Assembly (NCBI GenBank): GCA_947260035.1
Contig: CAMYOO010000058.1
Coordinates: 1-34,614 of the forward strand
Direction of reading: 5' to 3'
From: an uncultured delta proteobacterium
GTDB lineage: Bacteria; Myxococcota_A; UBA9160; JAFDET01
Length of the DNA stretch: 34,614 nucleotides
The notes below the pieces were generated by a model. The model saw only the letters and a list, made by a program, of their open reading frames with translations. It made no database searches and was not told the origin of the DNA. This document shows, piece by piece, positions 1-11,000 of the stretch (within the stretch, counting starts at the first letter, position 1; the number at the start of each line of letters is the position of its first letter). Made by a program: the position numbers and the translations under genes.

Positions 1-1106
1 AGGCCGGACGCCGCCTCGGAAATGCGCGGCACCCCGATGAGAGCCCCGGCGCCCAGCAGTACGGCGAGGATGTTGTAGGACGCCGTCGCGCTCAGTAGAC
101 GGTCGATGTCGAAGAGATTGAAGCGAAGAACCGAGATGACGATCGCCAGCGGCAGCAGCGGCGCGACCCAGTAGCTCGCCCACCAGAGCCAGCCGAGACG
201 GGGATCGAGGCTGGAGAGAAGCGCGGCCGTCGCGGGGGGAATCGCGACGCAGTAGATCCCGAAGACGAACCACTTCATCTGCCGGCGCGCGACCTGATCT
301 GCAGCGCGGTACTTGCGCGTGACGATCACGAGCATCGTTACGACACCGACGACTACGGTTCCGAAGAACCCGGCCGCCCCGACCAGTTGGCGACCCAGGA
401 ACATCATTGACATGAACACGCCGAGGACGGCGAAGCACCAGGGCCAGATGTGATCCCAGCGGCCCTGAGGCGCGCGGTCGTCCGGGAAGCGGAACAGGAA
501 GCCGACGACCAAGGGAAAGTACATCCCAAGTGAAGTCCAGAAGACGACGAGATACGCATAGAACTGCAGCCCGGGTCCGGGGAATTGGCTGCGAAGGAAG
601 CCCGTGCACATCGCGGCGTAGAAGTAGGCGCGCACGCTGGGAGTCGGCCGCGCGCGAAGAATGAGGAACAGCGCCGCCGCGACGGAGGCTAGCGCACTGA
701 GCAACGAGGAACGGAAAAGGGAAACAGGGGCGAGAGCGAGGGAAGCCTCGCCCCGCGCACCATTCCTCTCGAAGATCAGCGCAACACTCGGGTCCCGCCC
801 CGCTTCTCCGACGGCGCGCGCGTAGAAGCCGATGTTCCCGACGCCGAGGAGGTCGGCTTCGCCCACGCGCACCAAGGAGTCGCCCGCCCGCAGGCCTGCC
901 TCCGCGAGTGGGTCATGGTCCGGGTAGAACTCGGTCAGGTAGCGACCCGTGAGGACGGGGTAGCTCGCCGCGTCTGCGAGCGACAACTCCACGGGAGGGA
1001 TGCCCCCGCATACGACTTGTGTCCTGATTGCAAGGGCGAAGCAGACCAACCAGAGCGGCACCAGGATCAGGACCAGAGCCTTGTCGAGCGGTGCGAGGCG
1101 GCTCAA
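1..1106 (-). CDS. Partial membrane protein with PDZ-like N-terminal segment and multiple TM helices, N-terminal part of a probable sensor (histidine kinase/cyclase-type); runs off left edge
   Basis: Manual reverse-strand translation gives a continuous frame ..LSRLAPLDKALVLILVPLWLVCFALAIRTQVVC..LAEAGLRAGDSLVRVGEADLLGVG..(hydrophobic helices)..LAIVISVLRFNLFDIDRLLSATASYNILAVLLGAGALIGVPRISEAASG. Absent from the ORF track because it has no stop in the window and probably a TTG start (about 1106). FNLFDIDRLLSxT is typical of the membrane part of sensor kinases. Confidence 0.7.
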   Translation of the reverse strand, partial: MSRLAPLDKALVLILVPLWLVCFALAIRTQVVCGGIPPVELSLADAASYPVLTGRYLTEFYPDHDPLAEAGLRAGDSLVRVGEADLLGVGNIGFYARAVGEAGRDPSVALIFERNGARGEASLALAPVSLFRSSLLSALASVAAALFLILRARPTPSVRAYFYAAMCTGFLRSQFPGPGLQFYAYLVVFWTSLGMYFPLVVGFLFRFPDDRAPQGRWDHIWPWCFAVLGVFMSMMFLGRQLVGAAGFFGTVVVGVVTMLVIVTRKYRAADQVARRQMKWFVFGIYCVAIPPATAALLSSLDPRLGWLWWASYWVAPLLPLAIVISVLRFNLFDIDRLLSATASYNILAVLLGAGALIGVPRISEAASG

Positions 1107-1207
1107 GCAGCGGTCTCCCTGCGGCTGGGGCTGGCGAAACCGAGCCGTGTGCCATGGTATATCGCCGCTGCCCTGAGCGGCCGCCCTACTTGGCGCCGCC
1201 GGCAGAG

Positions 1208-1879
1208 CTATCCCGACGCCGGAACCTCGTCCAGCCGCACCAGCCCGTGCCGCCGCCAGCCCAGGCCCAACAACCAGGTGTGCGCCCGCGCCACCGCTGG
1301 CGGATCTCGGGCCGGCTCGACCCCTCCGCGCCAGCCGTCGAACCAGCGCCCGGATGAGCCAGGGTCAACCATTCCCAGCCTCTTCGCGGCGCTCTGAGCA
1401 TGACGCCGGGCGTTGAGCAGCACATAGGCCAACGCATTCCGAACCTCCCGCGGCGTCCTCAACGCCCGCAGATGATACCGATCCGCCAACACCGGCCCCC
1501 GCCGCCGAAACACCCGGTTCGCCGCCCGCGCCAGCCGCGCCCCAACGGACTTCATCCCTCGCCCCAGCGCGTCGGGCCCGGCGGCCTCCACCAGCATGTG
1601 CACGTGGTTGCCCTGGATCGAATAGTGGACCACGCGGCAGCCCGGACGGCTGCGGATCTGGCGGAGGGAGCGCTCGAACTCGCGCACGAAGCGCACCGAC
1701 CGAAGGGACGGGACGTCCTCGCGAACCCGGAAGGTGACGTGACAAGGATGGCGGGAAGCAAAGCGCTCGCGGGAAAGATGCGGCATTCCCGAATCGGGAC
1801 TCGGCCTGCGCCCTGCGCCCTCACGGCGCCCGCCCCGACCCGAAGGAAAGCGAGGCTTCTCTTGCCTGGAATTACGCAT
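1208..1879 (-). CDS. REP-associated tyrosine transposase-like (Y1_Tnp / IS200-type fold) protein
   Basis: MRNSRQEKPRFPSGRGGRREGAGRRP...RHPCHVTFRVREDVPSLR...VVHYSIQGNHVHMLVEA...LGRGMKSVGARLARAANRVFRRRGPVLADRYHLRALRTPREVRNALAYVLLNARRH; HVH motif and Y1 transposase signature. Start moved to the internal Met, downstream of a promoter-like sequence. Confidence 0.82.
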   Translation of the reverse strand: MRNSRQEKPRFPSGRGGRREGAGRRPSPDSGMPHLSRERFASRHPCHVTFRVREDVPSLRSVRFVREFERSLRQIRSRPGCRVVHYSIQGNHVHMLVEAAGPDALGRGMKSVGARLARAANRVFRRRGPVLADRYHLRALRTPREVRNALAYVLLNARRHAQSAAKRLGMVDPGSSGRWFDGWRGGVEPARDPPAVARAHTWLLGLGWRRHGLVRLDEVPASG

Positions 1880-1889
1880 GAATAGGTTG

Positions 1890-1917
1890 AATATAGCGAT
1901 GTTTTGAGTTCTGTCAA
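1890..1917 (-). promoter_or_regulatory. Consensus sigma70-like promoter for the Y1 transposase
   Basis: Minus strand TTGACA-N16-TATATT (-35 at 1917-1912, -10 at 1895-1890) in a locally AT-rich patch just upstream of the ATG at 1879. Confidence 0.6.
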
Positions 1918-2084
1918 CAACGACGAGGGGGAACACACATTCAGCCGCCCGCAACGGCGCGCGACGCAGCAATCCGCCCACCTTCACGTCGCGCCCGACC
2001 ATGCACCGCTGCTCGGCCCGGGACTACGCGCCCTCCCCCTCATCCCCACCTCTTGTTCGTAGGCCGCGGTTGGGAAGGGGCCCG

Positions 2085-2999
2085 TCAGTCGACCTCGAGC
2101 GCTCCAATCAGGTCCGCCACGCGCGCGAAGCCATGGCGCTCGGCATACGCCGCGACCCCCTCGGCCACCTCGGCCGCGGCCATGGGGTTGGTGTAGTTGG
2201 CGGTGCCCACCTGCACCGCGCTGGCGCCGCAGAGCAGGAACTTGACGGCGTCGTCGCCGGTGGCGATGCCGCCGATGCCGCAGATGGGGATCGAGGCGGC
2301 GCCGGCGGCCTGGAAGACCATGCGCAGGGCGACGGGGCGGATGGCCGGGCCGGAGAGGCCCCCCAGTACGTTGCGCAGGGTCGGGCGGCGCGTCTCGAGA
2401 TCCACCTCGAGGGCCTGAAGGGTGTTGATGAGGGCGATGCCGTCGGCGCCCTCGCCTTCGCAGACCCGCGCCATCTCGGCGATGGAGGTGACGTTGGGGG
2501 AGAGCTTGATGATGAGCGGCAGGGAGCTGGCGCTGCGTACCGTGCGCACCAGGTCGGCCAGCAGGTGCGGATTCTGGCCGAACTCGATTCCGCCCGCCTT
2601 GACGTGGGGGCAGGACGCGTTGATCTCCAGACCCACCACCTTCTCGGCACCGGCCAGCCGCTTGCAGACCTCGGCGTACTCGTCGGGCGCGGTGCCGAAA
2701 ACGCTGGCGATCACGGGCACAGCGTCGGGTAGAGCCGGAAGCTTCTCCGCGATGAAGGCTTCGACGCCCACGTTCTCCAGGCCGATGGCGTTGAGCATGC
2801 CGGCCGGCGTCTCGACGATGCGCTTGGGCAGGTTTCCGGTGCGCGGCTGCGCGGTCAGGCTCTTGGCTACGAAGCCGCCGATGCGGCGCAGGTCCATGAA
2901 GGGCGCGAACTCGGTGCCGTAGCCGAAGGTGCCCGAGGCCGTCAGCACCGGATTGCGCAATGCGATGCCGGCGAAGTTGACGCGCGCATCCACGCTCAC
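2085..2999 (-). CDS. pyrD: Dihydroorotate dehydrogenase B, catalytic subunit
   Basis: VNFAGIALRNPVLTASGTFGYG..GLEINASCPHVKAGG..LIIKLSPNVTSIAEMA..GLSGPAIRPVALRMV..GIGGIATGDDAVKFLLCGASAVQVGTA. Likely GTG start at 2999, overlapping the pyrK stop. Confidence 0.95.
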   Translation of the reverse strand: MSVDARVNFAGIALRNPVLTASGTFGYGTEFAPFMDLRRIGGFVAKSLTAQPRTGNLPKRIVETPAGMLNAIGLENVGVEAFIAEKLPALPDAVPVIASVFGTAPDEYAEVCKRLAGAEKVVGLEINASCPHVKAGGIEFGQNPHLLADLVRTVRSASSLPLIIKLSPNVTSIAEMARVCEGEGADGIALINTLQALEVDLETRRPTLRNVLGGLSGPAIRPVALRMVFQAAGAASIPICGIGGIATGDDAVKFLLCGASAVQVGTANYTNPMAAAEVAEGVAAYAERHGFARVADLIGALEVD

Positions 3000-3796
3000 G
3001 CCAGGTTCTCCCAATCTACCTGCGCCGCGTCGAAGACGGGGCCGTCGCGGCACACCAAGCCGAAGCCTCCGCCCGCCAGCGGCGCCGCGCAGCCCAGGCA
3101 GACACCGAAGCCGCAGGCCATGGGGTTCTCCAGCGACACCAGAGCGGGAACGCCGGCGTCGGCCGCCAGCTGGGCTGCGGCGCGCATCATCGGCGTCGGG
3201 CCGCAGGCGTAGACGCGGGCGGGTCCGGCCTCGGCCAGCGCCTGGCGCAGCAGCTCGGTCACCAGCCCGCGCGCGCCCTCGCTGCCATCCTCGGTGGCCA
3301 GTCGCAGGTCCACGCCCAACCTTGCGAAGTCATCGTGGCCCATCAGATCATCGGCGCTGCGCGCGCCCAGCAGCACGCTCACGGAACCGCTGCCAACGGC
3401 GCGCGCCGCAAGCTCGTACAACGAGGCGATTCCCGTGCCGCCGCCCACCAGCAGCGCGCGCTCGCCCGCCTCCGGGAGCGGAAAGGCCCGGCCCAGGGGC
3501 CCGACCACGCGCACGCGCTGGCCGGGCTGGGCCTCGGCCAGCAGCGCCGTGCCACGGCCGTGCACCTTGTAGAGCACCTCGATCTGCGAGCCGTGGTGCT
3601 GGCGGTAGACCGCCATGGGCCGCGGCAGCAGCGGGTCGTCGCGCTCGGCCGCGCCACGCGCACCGGGCGAGAGCATCACGAATTGGCCGGGCTCGAAGCC
3701 GGGCCAATCTGGAATTGCCACGCGCAGGCGGTGGTTCACGCCGCCCTCGGCCGCGTTCTCCAGTACCTCGGCATCGACACGCAGGGGCGTGTTCAC
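2996..3796 (-). CDS. pyrK: Dihydroorotate dehydrogenase electron transfer subunit
   Basis: FAD/NAD reductase motifs RPMAVYR, GPLGRAFPL, LLVGGGTGIASLYELA, CGPTPMM; Cys-rich C-terminus CGFGVCLGCAAPL...LVCRDGPVF (2Fe-2S). Confidence 0.95.
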   Translation of the reverse strand: MNTPLRVDAEVLENAAEGGVNHRLRVAIPDWPGFEPGQFVMLSPGARGAAERDDPLLPRPMAVYRQHHGSQIEVLYKVHGRGTALLAEAQPGQRVRVVGPLGRAFPLPEAGERALLVGGGTGIASLYELAARAVGSGSVSVLLGARSADDLMGHDDFARLGVDLRLATEDGSEGARGLVTELLRQALAEAGPARVYACGPTPMMRAAAQLAADAGVPALVSLENPMACGFGVCLGCAAPLAGGGFGLVCRDGPVFDAAQVDWENLA

Positions 3797-4201
3797 GCGG
3801 CGGCCCGGGTCAGCAGCACGGCGTCGTCACCGTCGGAGTAGTAGCGCGCGCGCAGGCCCACCTCGTCGAAGCCCAGACCCGCGTACAGGCGCCGGGCCGC
3901 GGCGTTCGAGGCGCGCACCTCCAGGTGCACCAGCGATGCCCGAGCCAGGCACTCCCGCACCAGCGCCGTGGCCACGCCGCAGCGGCGCCAGGCCGGATCG
4001 ACGCCCACACCCAGCACGTACAGCTCCGACGCCACGCGACGCTCCTCCAGCCAGCCGATCACGCGACCCTCTGCGTCGCGGGCGACCCACGTCTCGCTCA
4101 GGCGCGGCTCGCCGGCGCCGGGCAGGATCGCTCGCGCCAGCTCCCGCACCCGGAGCGCGTCCTCGAACCGCGCGCGGCCGATGGCTCCGGCGATGTGCGC
4201 G

Positions 4202-4209
<8 letters not shown>
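3793..4209 (-). CDS. rimI: GNAT N-acetyltransferase, RimI-like
   Basis: YVLGVGVDPAWRRCGVATALVRECLARA...LEVRASNAAARRLYAGLGFDEVGLRARYYSDGDDAVLL; overlaps pyrK by 4 nt. Confidence 0.85.
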
Positions 4210-5563
<1,354 letters not shown>

Positions 5564-7852
5564 CTAGGCCCCCCGGACCGGCAGCTCGACGATGAAACGC
5601 GAGCCCTGCGGCTTGTTGTCGTGCACGCGGATGTAGCCGCGATGGTCCGCCACGATGCGCGAGACGATGGCCAGGCCCAGGCCGGTGCCGTGGGTCTTGG
5701 TCGAGAAGTAGGGTTCGAAGATCCGGCGCCGATCCTCCGGCCGGATGCCGACGCCCTGGTCCCCCACCTCCACCCGAACCGTCTCCAGGGGCGCGTCGTG
5801 CACGGTGCGCACCTCGATGCGGGCCGGATCGGCGCCAGCGCCGCGCTCGCCGCAGGCGGCGATGGCATTGTCGATCAGGTTGGTCAGCACGCGTCGGGTC
5901 TGCTCCGCATCCAGCTCCACCATGGGCAGGGCCGGATCCAGGGCCGTGGCGAAGCGCACGCCCTGGGTTCCCTGGTAGCTCGCGACGCACTCTGCCACCA
6001 GCGCATTCAGGTCGTTGGGCCGCAAGTGGGCGGCGGGCAGCCGTGCGAAGTTCGAGAACTCGTCCACCAACCGCTTCAACGTCTCGACCTGGCCGGTGAT
6101 CGCGCCGACGCACTCGTCGAAGACCTTCTGGTCGGCCGGGTCGTCGGCCAGGCGCCCTCGAAAGCGACGCCCCAGCCGCTGCGCGGAGAGCTGAATGGGT
6201 GTGAGCGGGTTCTTGATCTCGTGGGCGATGCGGCGGGCGACCTCGCGCCAGGCCTCCATGCGCTGGACCTTGACCACCTGGGAGTAGTCGTCGAACACCA
6301 TCACGATTCCGACGCGCCCCCCCTCTTCGTCCTGAAGCAGGGTCATGGTCACCAGCAGGGTGGCCACCTCGTCGGCCACGGGCAGCTGCACCTGGCGACG
6401 CAGGCTCTCGCGCATGCCCGGCACCAGCTGCGCCTGGAGGTCCTGCACCAGATCCAGGTGCTCGGGCCGTGTGATCACCTCCTCCAGCTTGCGGCCCACC
6501 ACACCCACGCCCGGAGGCACGCCCAGCAGGCGCTGCGCCGAAGGATTGATCGTGCCGATGCGCCCCTCGCCGTCCACCGAGACCACGCCGGCGCCCACGT
6601 TGCGCAGCACGATCTCCATGTAGCTGCGACGCTGATCGAGCTCGGCGTTGGAGGCCTCGAGGCCCTGGCGCGCGTCCTTGATGTCGCGGGTCATGCGGTT
6701 GAACGACGCGACCAGGAAACCAACCTCGTCGTCGGAAGTGGGCTCCACCACCACGTCCAGGTTGCCCCGCGCCACCTCCGCGGTGCCCTCGGCCAGGGCG
6801 CGAATGGGTGTGGTCACGCCCCGGGCCAGGCGAAAGCCCATCCAGGTGGCCAGCAGCAGCACCACGAAGAAGGCCAACGTCAGCTCCAGCAGATAGGCGG
6901 CGCGAATCTGCCCCGTCTTGGGCTGTAGCTGCCGGTAATCGGCCAGGGTCTCGTGGATGGTGGCGATCTTGCCGGCCAGGGGGACCGGAACGAAGCGGCT
7001 CACCACCACCGCTCCCAGGGTCTTCCCGTCGTGGAATCCGGAGCGGATGGGAACCGCGCCGCGCACCAGGTCGCCAACGTCCCCCGGCTCGACGCGCGTG
7101 GCGGACGTGCCCTCGAGGGCCGAGCGTACGAAGTCGCTCTCCGGCCGCGCGAAGCTGGAGCTGGGTATCTCGGGATTCACGGCCACGACCAGCTCGCGGC
7201 CCGTAGCGCTGAAGACCTCCACCACGCCCAGGTTGTACTCGCGCTGCTTGCGCATCACGAAGTCTTCCAGGGCGGACAGGTCATCCTCGCGCAGCATGTT
7301 GGCCGCGGTGATCTGCTCGGCGATCAAGGCGCCGAAATGGACTGCGTTGTCTCCCTCGACGGTGTAGGCGATGTCGGCCACGTCACGAGATTCTTCGAGG
7401 GCGCGCTCCATGCGCAGACCGAACCAGCTGTCGATGGACGATGCGATGAAGTAGCTCGACACGACCAGCAGCCCGGTGGTGGGCAGGAAGGCGATCAGCA
7501 CGAAGGCGGCGACGAACTTGAGGTTGAGGTGGGAGCCCAGGATGCCCCGGCGCCGTTCGGCCAGGATCTTCCAGAAGTTGCGGGTGATGAAGAACACCAG
7601 GACCACGATCAGCATGACCGTGACCGCGTTCAGGAACAGGAACAGCGCCGAGTCGCCCAGTGCACTGGTCGCGCCCGACAGGGACGGCAGGGTGATCAGC
7701 GTGATGATCATCCCCACCAGCAGGATGCCGATGATGGTCTCCCGACGGCGGCGCTTGACCTCCGCCACGGGCAACGGCGGCCGGGTAGGCCGCTCGACGG
7801 GGCGCGCCGAGTGCTCGGACGCGCTCCGGTCGGGCGTGCGGGTCTGGACCAT
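5564..7852 (-). CDS. ntrY: NtrY-like membrane sensor histidine kinase (TM, HAMP, PAS, HisKA, HATPase)
   Basis: N-terminal TM helices, HAMP region, VARRIAHEIKNPLTPIQLSAQRLGRRF, N-box NLIDNAIAA, VGDQGVGI, GTGLGLAIV; abuts ntrX. Confidence 0.92.
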   Translation of the reverse strand: MVQTRTPDRSASEHSARPVERPTRPPLPVAEVKRRRRETIIGILLVGMIITLITLPSLSGATSALGDSALFLFLNAVTVMLIVVLVFFITRNFWKILAERRRGILGSHLNLKFVAAFVLIAFLPTTGLLVVSSYFIASSIDSWFGLRMERALEESRDVADIAYTVEGDNAVHFGALIAEQITAANMLREDDLSALEDFVMRKQREYNLGVVEVFSATGRELVVAVNPEIPSSSFARPESDFVRSALEGTSATRVEPGDVGDLVRGAVPIRSGFHDGKTLGAVVVSRFVPVPLAGKIATIHETLADYRQLQPKTGQIRAAYLLELTLAFFVVLLLATWMGFRLARGVTTPIRALAEGTAEVARGNLDVVVEPTSDDEVGFLVASFNRMTRDIKDARQGLEASNAELDQRRSYMEIVLRNVGAGVVSVDGEGRIGTINPSAQRLLGVPPGVGVVGRKLEEVITRPEHLDLVQDLQAQLVPGMRESLRRQVQLPVADEVATLLVTMTLLQDEEGGRVGIVMVFDDYSQVVKVQRMEAWREVARRIAHEIKNPLTPIQLSAQRLGRRFRGRLADDPADQKVFDECVGAITGQVETLKRLVDEFSNFARLPAAHLRPNDLNALVAECVASYQGTQGVRFATALDPALPMVELDAEQTRRVLTNLIDNAIAACGERGAGADPARIEVRTVHDAPLETVRVEVGDQGVGIRPEDRRRIFEPYFSTKTHGTGLGLAIVSRIVADHRGYIRVHDNKPQGSRFIVELPVRGA

Positions 7853-8043
7853 GCAGGGGACCTCGCCGGGGGCTCTCAGCGGGCGTTGGGGCCCGCGGGC
7901 GCCTCGCCCTTCGGACCTGTAACTCGCTGAAAATCCTATTCAAACCGCCAATCGGGCGCAAGCGATTCAATTAAAGACCGACACCCGACGCGTCGATGGT
8001 AGGAACGCCCCCCGCCACCGCCAGCGGAAGGAGACGTGCGCCC

Positions 8044-11000
8044 GTGAACCCGGCTCTCGAGCGCCAGCGACAGCAATTCGAGGCGGACCCCAGCGATGTC
8101 CCGGCGTTCGAGGCCCTCGAGGAGCACCACTTCCTCGGCGGCGAGTGGGATGCCCTGGTCGCGCTGTACGAGCGACGCCTCAGCGCACCCGATCTGGAAG
8201 CCCGACCGGCCGTCGGAGCCCGGCTGCTCTTCCGCCTGGCCCAGGTGCTGGAGGAGCGCTCCGAGCGGCCCGGCGACGCGCGCGAGCGCTACGAGCAGGC
8301 GGCCCGCCTGGCGCCCGACTTCCAGCCGGTGCTGCGCCGGCTCCGCGAACTCTACACCGAGAGCGAACAATGGGAGCTGGCCCTCCAGATCGGGGAGCTC
8401 GAGGCATCCACCCCCATGCGCCCCATCGAGCGCGCCGCCTTCCAGGTGGAAATGGGTCGCATCTGGCTCGATCGGCTGGGTGAGGCGGAGCAGGCCCTGC
8501 AGCTCTTCGACCGCGCACTGCGCGATGACGTGCGCTCCCAGGACGCCCTGCGCGGGCGGGCCCGGGCGTTGGGCGAATTGGAGCGGGTCCCCGAGGCGGT
8601 GGAGAGCCTGGAGCGCATCCTCACCACCACGCCGGCGGGCCCGGAGCAGGCCATCGTGCTCATGGAGATGGCGCGGCTGTCGGAAGACCACGCCGAGCGC
8701 TCGGCCGACCTCTATGCCCGCGCGCTGCAGCTCGGCCCCGACGACCCCGAGGTGGTGGAGGCGGCGGCGCAAGCCGCCGTGCGTGCCGAGCAGTGGGACA
8801 AGGCCATCGATCTGGCAGAGCGGCGCTTTGCGCTGACCGCCGGCGCGGAGCGGCGGGCACACATCGCTCTCGAGACCGCGGGCCTGTTGCTGGAGCACCG
8901 CGGCGAAGCCGCAACCGCGCGCAGCTGGCTGGAGCGTGCGGCGGAGCTGGCCCCCGACGACTGCCGCGTCCATCTGGCGCTGGCCGACGCCAACGCCCTG
9001 CTGGGCGACGACGCGGCGCACCTGGCCGCGCTGGAGCGCGCAGTGACCCTGGCGCCGGACCAGCTTCCCGTCGACGCGCTGCTCGAGCTGGGGGAGGCGC
9101 GTCTGGCCGGCGGCGACGCCGACGAAGCCCTCGTACCCCTGCGCCTGGCCATCCAGCGCGCGCCCGCGCGCAGCGAGATCCTGGACGCCCTGGTCGAGGC
9201 CCATCGCGCCCGGGGCAGCCACGACGAGCTGATCGAGCTGCTCGAGACCCGGGCCGCCACAGCCGAAGGACGCGCGCGCGCCGAGGCGCTGTCCCAGATG
9301 GCTGCCATCCATGAGCGCCACGGCGATGAGGAGGACGCGGCGCGCGAAACCCTGCTGCGCGCCTTCGATGCCGACCCGACGACGCCGGGCGTCGCTGTCT
9401 CGCTGGAGCGCCTGTACCGCAAGGCGGAGGAGTGGGACGAGCTGCGGCGCATCCTGGAGCGCGCGCGCGACGTCGCTCCGGAGGACGAGCGCCCCGCCCT
9501 GCTGTGCAGCCTGGGCGAGCTGTTCGCCGGCCCTCTCCGCGAGGCCGACGGTGCGCAGGAGCGCGCCCGCGGCTGCTTCGAAGAAGTGCTGGACGTGGAT
9601 CCGGCCGCCGAGAGGGCGCTGCGCGGGCTGGCCGAGCTGGCTGCAGCAGGCGGCGACCAGGCCACACTGCTGGCCGCCTGGGACCGGGAGGTCGAAGCCA
9701 CCGGCGATGCGGCGCGCCGCCTGGAGCTGTGTCGTCAGCTGGCCCAGAGCCACGAGGAGCAGGGCGACAGCGCGCGCGCCGCTCGCTACGCGGAGCGGGC
9801 CGCCTCCGAAGCCCCCGACGACCCCGACGCCCTGGCCGGCTGCGCCGAGCAGCTGGAGCGACTGGAGTGCGACGACGCCCTGACCAGCGTGCTGGAGCGC
9901 CTGGCCCCTCACCGGGTGGGAGCCCCCCGCGCGGCGCTGGAGAAGCGCCTGGCCGCACTGCACGCGGCCGGCGGCCGCAGCGAGGAGGTCGTGGAACGGC
10001 TCGAGGCCGCCGTGGAAGCCGACCCCGACGACGTCGACGCGCTGCGCGAGCTGGCCGGCCGCCTGCGCGAGACGAATCGCCCGGATGCCCTGGCGCGCAC
10101 GTGGCGAAACCTGGCGGCGCGCGTCGACCCTGCGGAGCGCGCGCAGACGCTATCGGACCTGGCCGCCCTGCTGGTGGATGAGCTGAACGATCCCGACGCT
10201 GCGGTGGTGGTGCTGTGGCAGCTGGTGGAAGACCCGGACGCCCCTGCGGACGTGGACGACCGGCTGGAGAGGGCACTGGAGTGCACCAGTCGCTTCGGCG
10301 AGCTGGCCCAGCGGCTCTCCGAGCGCCGACAGACCGTCGAGGACGGCAGCCCGGAAGCGCTGGAGCTGGATCTGCGCCGCGCTCGCGTGCTGCGCAGCCG
10401 ACTGGGCCAGAACGAGCAGGCAGCCCCTCTGTATCGCGCGGCCTACGAGAGGTTGGGCCCCGACGACCCGCGCTCGATCGAGCCCCTGGACGGGCTGGAG
10501 GAGTGTGCACGCGGGGCCGGCGACGACGCGGCCCTGGCCTGGGCTCTGGGAGAACGCGCACGCCACGCCCAGGACGGCGAGCAGTGGGCGCGGGCGCAGC
10601 TCGAACGCGCCACGCTCCTGGAGGAGCGCCTGGGCGAACTGGAAGATGCCCGCCGCGTGTACGCGAACCTGGTCGAAGCGGGGGGACCGGTCGCAGGCGA
10701 GGCGGACACGCGCCTGATCCGGCTGCTGGAGCGCCTGCGCGCCTGGCCGCCGCTGCGTGAGCGGCTGGAGGCGCAGGCGGCTCAGGCCGACGCCGGCGAA
10801 GCCGTCGCACTGCACGAACGCATCGCCGAGCTGTGTCTACGACGCCTCGAGGACCCCGACGGTGCAACCCGGGCGCTGTCGGCCGCGGTCGAGCTTGCGC
10901 CCCAGCGCATCGAGCTGTGCGAAAGCCTGGCGCGGCTGCACGAGGATGCGGACCGCCCGGGCGACGCGCGACGCGCGCTGGGGCGCGCCCTGGAGAACGA

